A stretch of DNA of 64,000 nt from Pseudoxanthomonas composti (lineage in GTDB: Bacteria; Pseudomonadota; Gammaproteobacteria; Xanthomonadales; Xanthomonadaceae), in NCBI RefSeq assembly GCF_004122095.1, contig NZ_SAWZ01000011.1, positions 62,001-126,000 of the forward strand. Direction: 5' to 3'. A program made the translations under genes and the position numbers. The notes beneath the pieces were generated by a model, which was not told the origin of the DNA, made no database searches, and saw only the letters and a program-made list of their open reading frames with translations. Positions within the stretch are counted from its first letter, which is position 1. Each line of letters begins with the position of its first letter. Shown here piece by piece: positions 62,107-64,000 of the stretch.

Positions 62107-63707
62107 CGCGCCAGCGCCTTCAGGTCTTCCAGCCGGTCGGCCTCGGCCATCGGCTTGTCGTGGCGCCAGCGCAGGATGCGCGGGAAACGCGTGGCCACCC
62201 CCGACTTGTGCCGCTTGCTCAGGTTGACCGCTTCGAAGCCGAGCTCGAACACGTGGTGCGGCGTCACCGCGCGCACCGGACCGAAGCGCTCGGTGGTATG
62301 CGCGCGGATCCAGCTGTCCAGCTTCATGATCTCCTTGTCGTCCAGGCCCGAGTACGCCTTGGCCACCGGCACCAGCGTCTGTCCATCCCACAGGCCGAAG
62401 GTGTAGTCGGTGAACAGCGTGCTGCGGCGGCCGTGTCCGGCCTGGGCATAAATCAGCACCGCATCGATGGTCAACGGGTCGATCTTCCACTTCCACCAGT
62501 CGCCGCGCTTGCGCCCGCCCTGGTAGATCGAATCGGCGCGCTTGAGCATCAGGCCTTCCACGCCGCGCATGCGCGAGTCTTCGCGCAGCTGCGCGGCCGC
62601 CTCCCAGTCCGCTGCCTGGACCTGTGCGGAGGTCGTGATGCGTGGATCGCCATGCGCTGCCAGCAGTTGCTCGAGCAGGGCACGACGCTCGTCCAGCGCA
62701 CGCTCGCGCAGGTCTTCGCCATCCAATTCCAGCAGATCGTAGGCCTGCACGCGCGCAGGCGTATCGGCCAGCGTCTTCGCACCCGGCTTGCGGCGCTGGA
62801 TGCGCGTCTGCAGCGCGGTGAAGGGCATCGGCGCGTCCTGGCCCTGGCCCCAGGCCAGCAGTTCGCCATCGATCACGCAATCGCGTGGCAGCGTGGCGGC
62901 CGCCTCCTCGATTTCGGGGAAGCGGCCGTCCAGGCGTTCCTCACCGCGCGACCACAGCGCGACCTCGCCATGGCGCCGGATCAGCTGCAAGCGGATGCCG
63001 TCCCACTTCCACTCCAGGCGCCAGTCGGCGATGTCGCCCAACGACTGCACCGGCGCTTCCAGCGGCGAGGCCAGGAAGAACGGATACGGCTGTTGGCGGT
63101 CGCTGGGCAGGTCTTCGGCCGACAGCAGGTCCTGCAGGAACTGCGGAGTCGGCGCCCACGTGCCCAGCATGCGTTGGGCGATGCGCGCGATATCGATGCC
63201 GCTCATTTCCGCCAGCGCCTGTTGCACCAGCCGCTGCGATACCCCGACCCGCAGGGCGCCGGTCAGCAGCTTGTTGAAGACCAGCCGCTGCGCATAGGGC
63301 AGGGCGTGCCAGGCCGAGACGATCACCTCGCGGCGCACGGCCTCGGCCTGGTTGGCCACCGGCAGCAGCCGCTCCTCGATCCATTCGGCCAGGCCCAGCT
63401 CCGGCGGCGGATCGGCCGGATCGTCCAGCAGCAGGGCCAGGGTCTCGGCCAGGTCGCCAACGTGGTCGTAGCTGTCTTCCACCAGCCAGTCGGGCGTGGC
63501 CGACTCCTGCGCGATCCAGGCGCGCAGTTCGCCCGTGCCTGCGATCTTCTGCCGCGCGCCGGTGAGCTTGCCGCCGGAGAGCAGGTACAGCGCCCACACC
63601 GCATCGCGCGGCGGCGCGTCGCGGAAATACGCGATCAGCGCGGCGCGCTTGTCCAGGGTGGCGGTGCTTTCGTCCAGCGCCTGGTAGAGATCGGCGAAGC
63701 GCTTCAT
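62103..63707 (-). CDS. ATP-dependent DNA ligase of the ligase-associated damage response
   Basis: 534 residues from ATG at 63707 (GAGG seven bases upstream; ATG at 63713 also in frame). The adenylated lysine is Lys234 in LEWKWDGIRLQLI; other nucleotidyl-transferase motifs are RFPEIEEAA, CVIDGELLAW, EGLMLKR and WWKWKIDPLTIDAVLIY. An N-terminal DNA-binding domain and a C-terminal OB domain frame it. It seals nicks with ATP, unlike the essential NAD-dependent LigA. Its ATG overlaps the stop of the frameshifted gene upstream, and its stop overlaps the helicase GTG. Confidence 0.94.
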   Translation of the reverse strand: MKRFADLYQALDESTATLDKRAALIAYFRDAPPRDAVWALYLLSGGKLTGARQKIAGTGELRAWIAQESATPDWLVEDSYDHVGDLAETLALLLDDPADPPPELGLAEWIEERLLPVANQAEAVRREVIVSAWHALPYAQRLVFNKLLTGALRVGVSQRLVQQALAEMSGIDIARIAQRMLGTWAPTPQFLQDLLSAEDLPSDRQQPYPFFLASPLEAPVQSLGDIADWRLEWKWDGIRLQLIRRHGEVALWSRGEERLDGRFPEIEEAAATLPRDCVIDGELLAWGQGQDAPMPFTALQTRIQRRKPGAKTLADTPARVQAYDLLELDGEDLRERALDERRALLEQLLAAHGDPRITTSAQVQAADWEAAAQLREDSRMRGVEGLMLKRADSIYQGGRKRGDWWKWKIDPLTIDAVLIYAQAGHGRRSTLFTDYTFGLWDGQTLVPVAKAYSGLDDKEIMKLDSWIRAHTTERFGPVRAVTPHHVFELGFEAVNLSKRHKSGVATRFPRILRWRHDKPMAEADRLEDLKALAR

Positions 63708-63879
63708 CGCCATGCCTCGTGGGGCGTGTAGACCAAGCACAGGCGCGTGCGACTTGCGTTCCAGTCGAGCCGCTGACGCTCGGGATCGCGGATGCCATAC
63801 ATGGCCAGGGGGTGTCGCGCGCAGCGGCTGCGGGCAAGCACAGGAGCGCTGCGAACGCGACGAGGGTGAGCATGCGCAC
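63704..63879 (-). pseudogene. Small secreted-protein gene with a one-base frameshift
   Basis: From GTG 63879 (or ATG 63873) the frame reads a clean signal peptide, LTLVAFAALLCLPAAAARDTP. At the run of five C at about 63816-63820 the good codon usage moves to another frame that reads LAMYGIRDPERQRLDWNASR and then TRLCLVYTPHEAWR before a stop overlapping the ligase ATG as ATGA. One missing C would join them into a protein of about 58 residues. Third-position G/C content supports this split. It may be a true mutation, a programmed slip or a sequencing error; a continuous frame starting at ATG 63898 is the weaker alternative. Confidence 0.5.
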
Positions 63880-63894
63880 AGGGGAACGGCGGGC

Positions 63895-64000
63895 TCATTC
63901 CTCGTTCCCGTAATCGGTGCGGAAGGCCTCGGCGGCGATGCCGGCCTCGTTCATGGCGCGGATGATGGCGTCGGTGTTGCCATGGGTGGCGATGACGCGG
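63895..64000 (-). CDS. Ligase-associated DNA damage response exonuclease (partial, C-terminus only)
   Basis: Only the last about 34 residues lie in the window: RVIATHGNTDAIIRAMNEAG then a tail ending AFRTDYGNEE. The HGxTDxxxR pattern and the acidic tail match the C-terminus of the metallo-beta-lactamase-fold exonuclease that begins this damage-response operon, and it directly precedes the ligase gene. The assignment rests on position plus this short segment. Confidence 0.7.
   Translation of the reverse strand, partial: RVIATHGNTDAIIRAMNEAGIAAEAFRTDYGNEE

Noticed and set aside
59539..62406. A 955-residue plus-strand frame opposite the helicase and ligase
   Set aside because: Same antisense artefact; no signal, domain or ribosome site.

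Overview
The window is high-GC, gene-dense chromosomal DNA from a gammaproteobacterium, almost certainly Xanthomonadaceae (Xanthomonas, Stenotrophomonas, Pseudoxanthomonas or a close relative). Pointers are the rpoE-rseA-mucD cluster without rseB, pilZ placed directly after holB, the pcnB-folK-panB-panC-panD-pgi string, the nagZ-hpt-methylthioinosine phosphorylase string, and intergenic palindromes typical of that family. The genus cannot be fixed from the sequence alone. No prophage, insertion sequence, CRISPR array or plasmid gene is visible; nearly everything is core genome, with accessory DNA confined to small repeats.

Layout. 1-4244 (minus strand) is the start of an exopolysaccharide export locus of the exosortase/PEP-CTERM-associated type: Wza-like export protein, Wzz-like chain-length protein, a CpsD-like ATPase with a degenerate P-loop, and an outer-membrane barrel cut by the window edge. 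4584-8283 holds three nucleotide-sugar enzymes (UDP-glucuronate 4-epimerase, TviB/WbpO-type dehydrogenase, GalE-like epimerase) that probably feed it. 8297-14461 holds a hydrolase, PhoH, Bcp, a GcvR-like ACT protein, divergent dapA with a short BamC-like lipoprotein, and ferredoxin FdxA; a tRNA-Glu(CTC) gene follows at 14667-14741. 14920-20454 is polyadenylation, folate and pantothenate synthesis and pgi. 20551-24982 (minus) is a MoxR-DUF58-transglutaminase-Slp operon. 25024-26865 is a GT39-family membrane protein.

26870-38630 is the yceF / yceD-rpmF-fabH-fabD-fabG-acpP-fabF-pabB-mltG-tmk-holB-pilZ superoperon. Compared with E. coli, plsX is missing between rpmF and fabH, a kinase-like membrane protein is inserted between fabH and fabD, and pabB occupies the pabC position. 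39418-41761 (minus) is a small membrane protein and a bifunctional beta-oxidation enzyme. 41993-45171 is the sigma-E envelope-stress module with its own sigma-E-like promoter; 45295-50821 is lepA-lepB-DUF4845-rnc-era-recO. 50936-57181 carries a receiver-Hpt protein, rlmD, a CYTH protein, a FrnE-like oxidoreductase, nagZ-hpt-mtnP and a cold-shock gene. 57506-58765 is an FAD monooxygenase. 58737-64000 (minus) is the ligase-associated DNA damage response operon (exonuclease, ligase, Lhr-like helicase, PdeM), with a frameshifted small secreted-protein gene inside it.

The most unusual structure lies in repeats: a GC-rich palindrome inserted in frame in the helicase gene; a folded repeat of about 146 bp in two copies (39006 and 57288); GAACGAG-type elements lying directly against the start codons of pabB, recO and a CYTH gene; and two REP-like palindromes (4483 and 13832).
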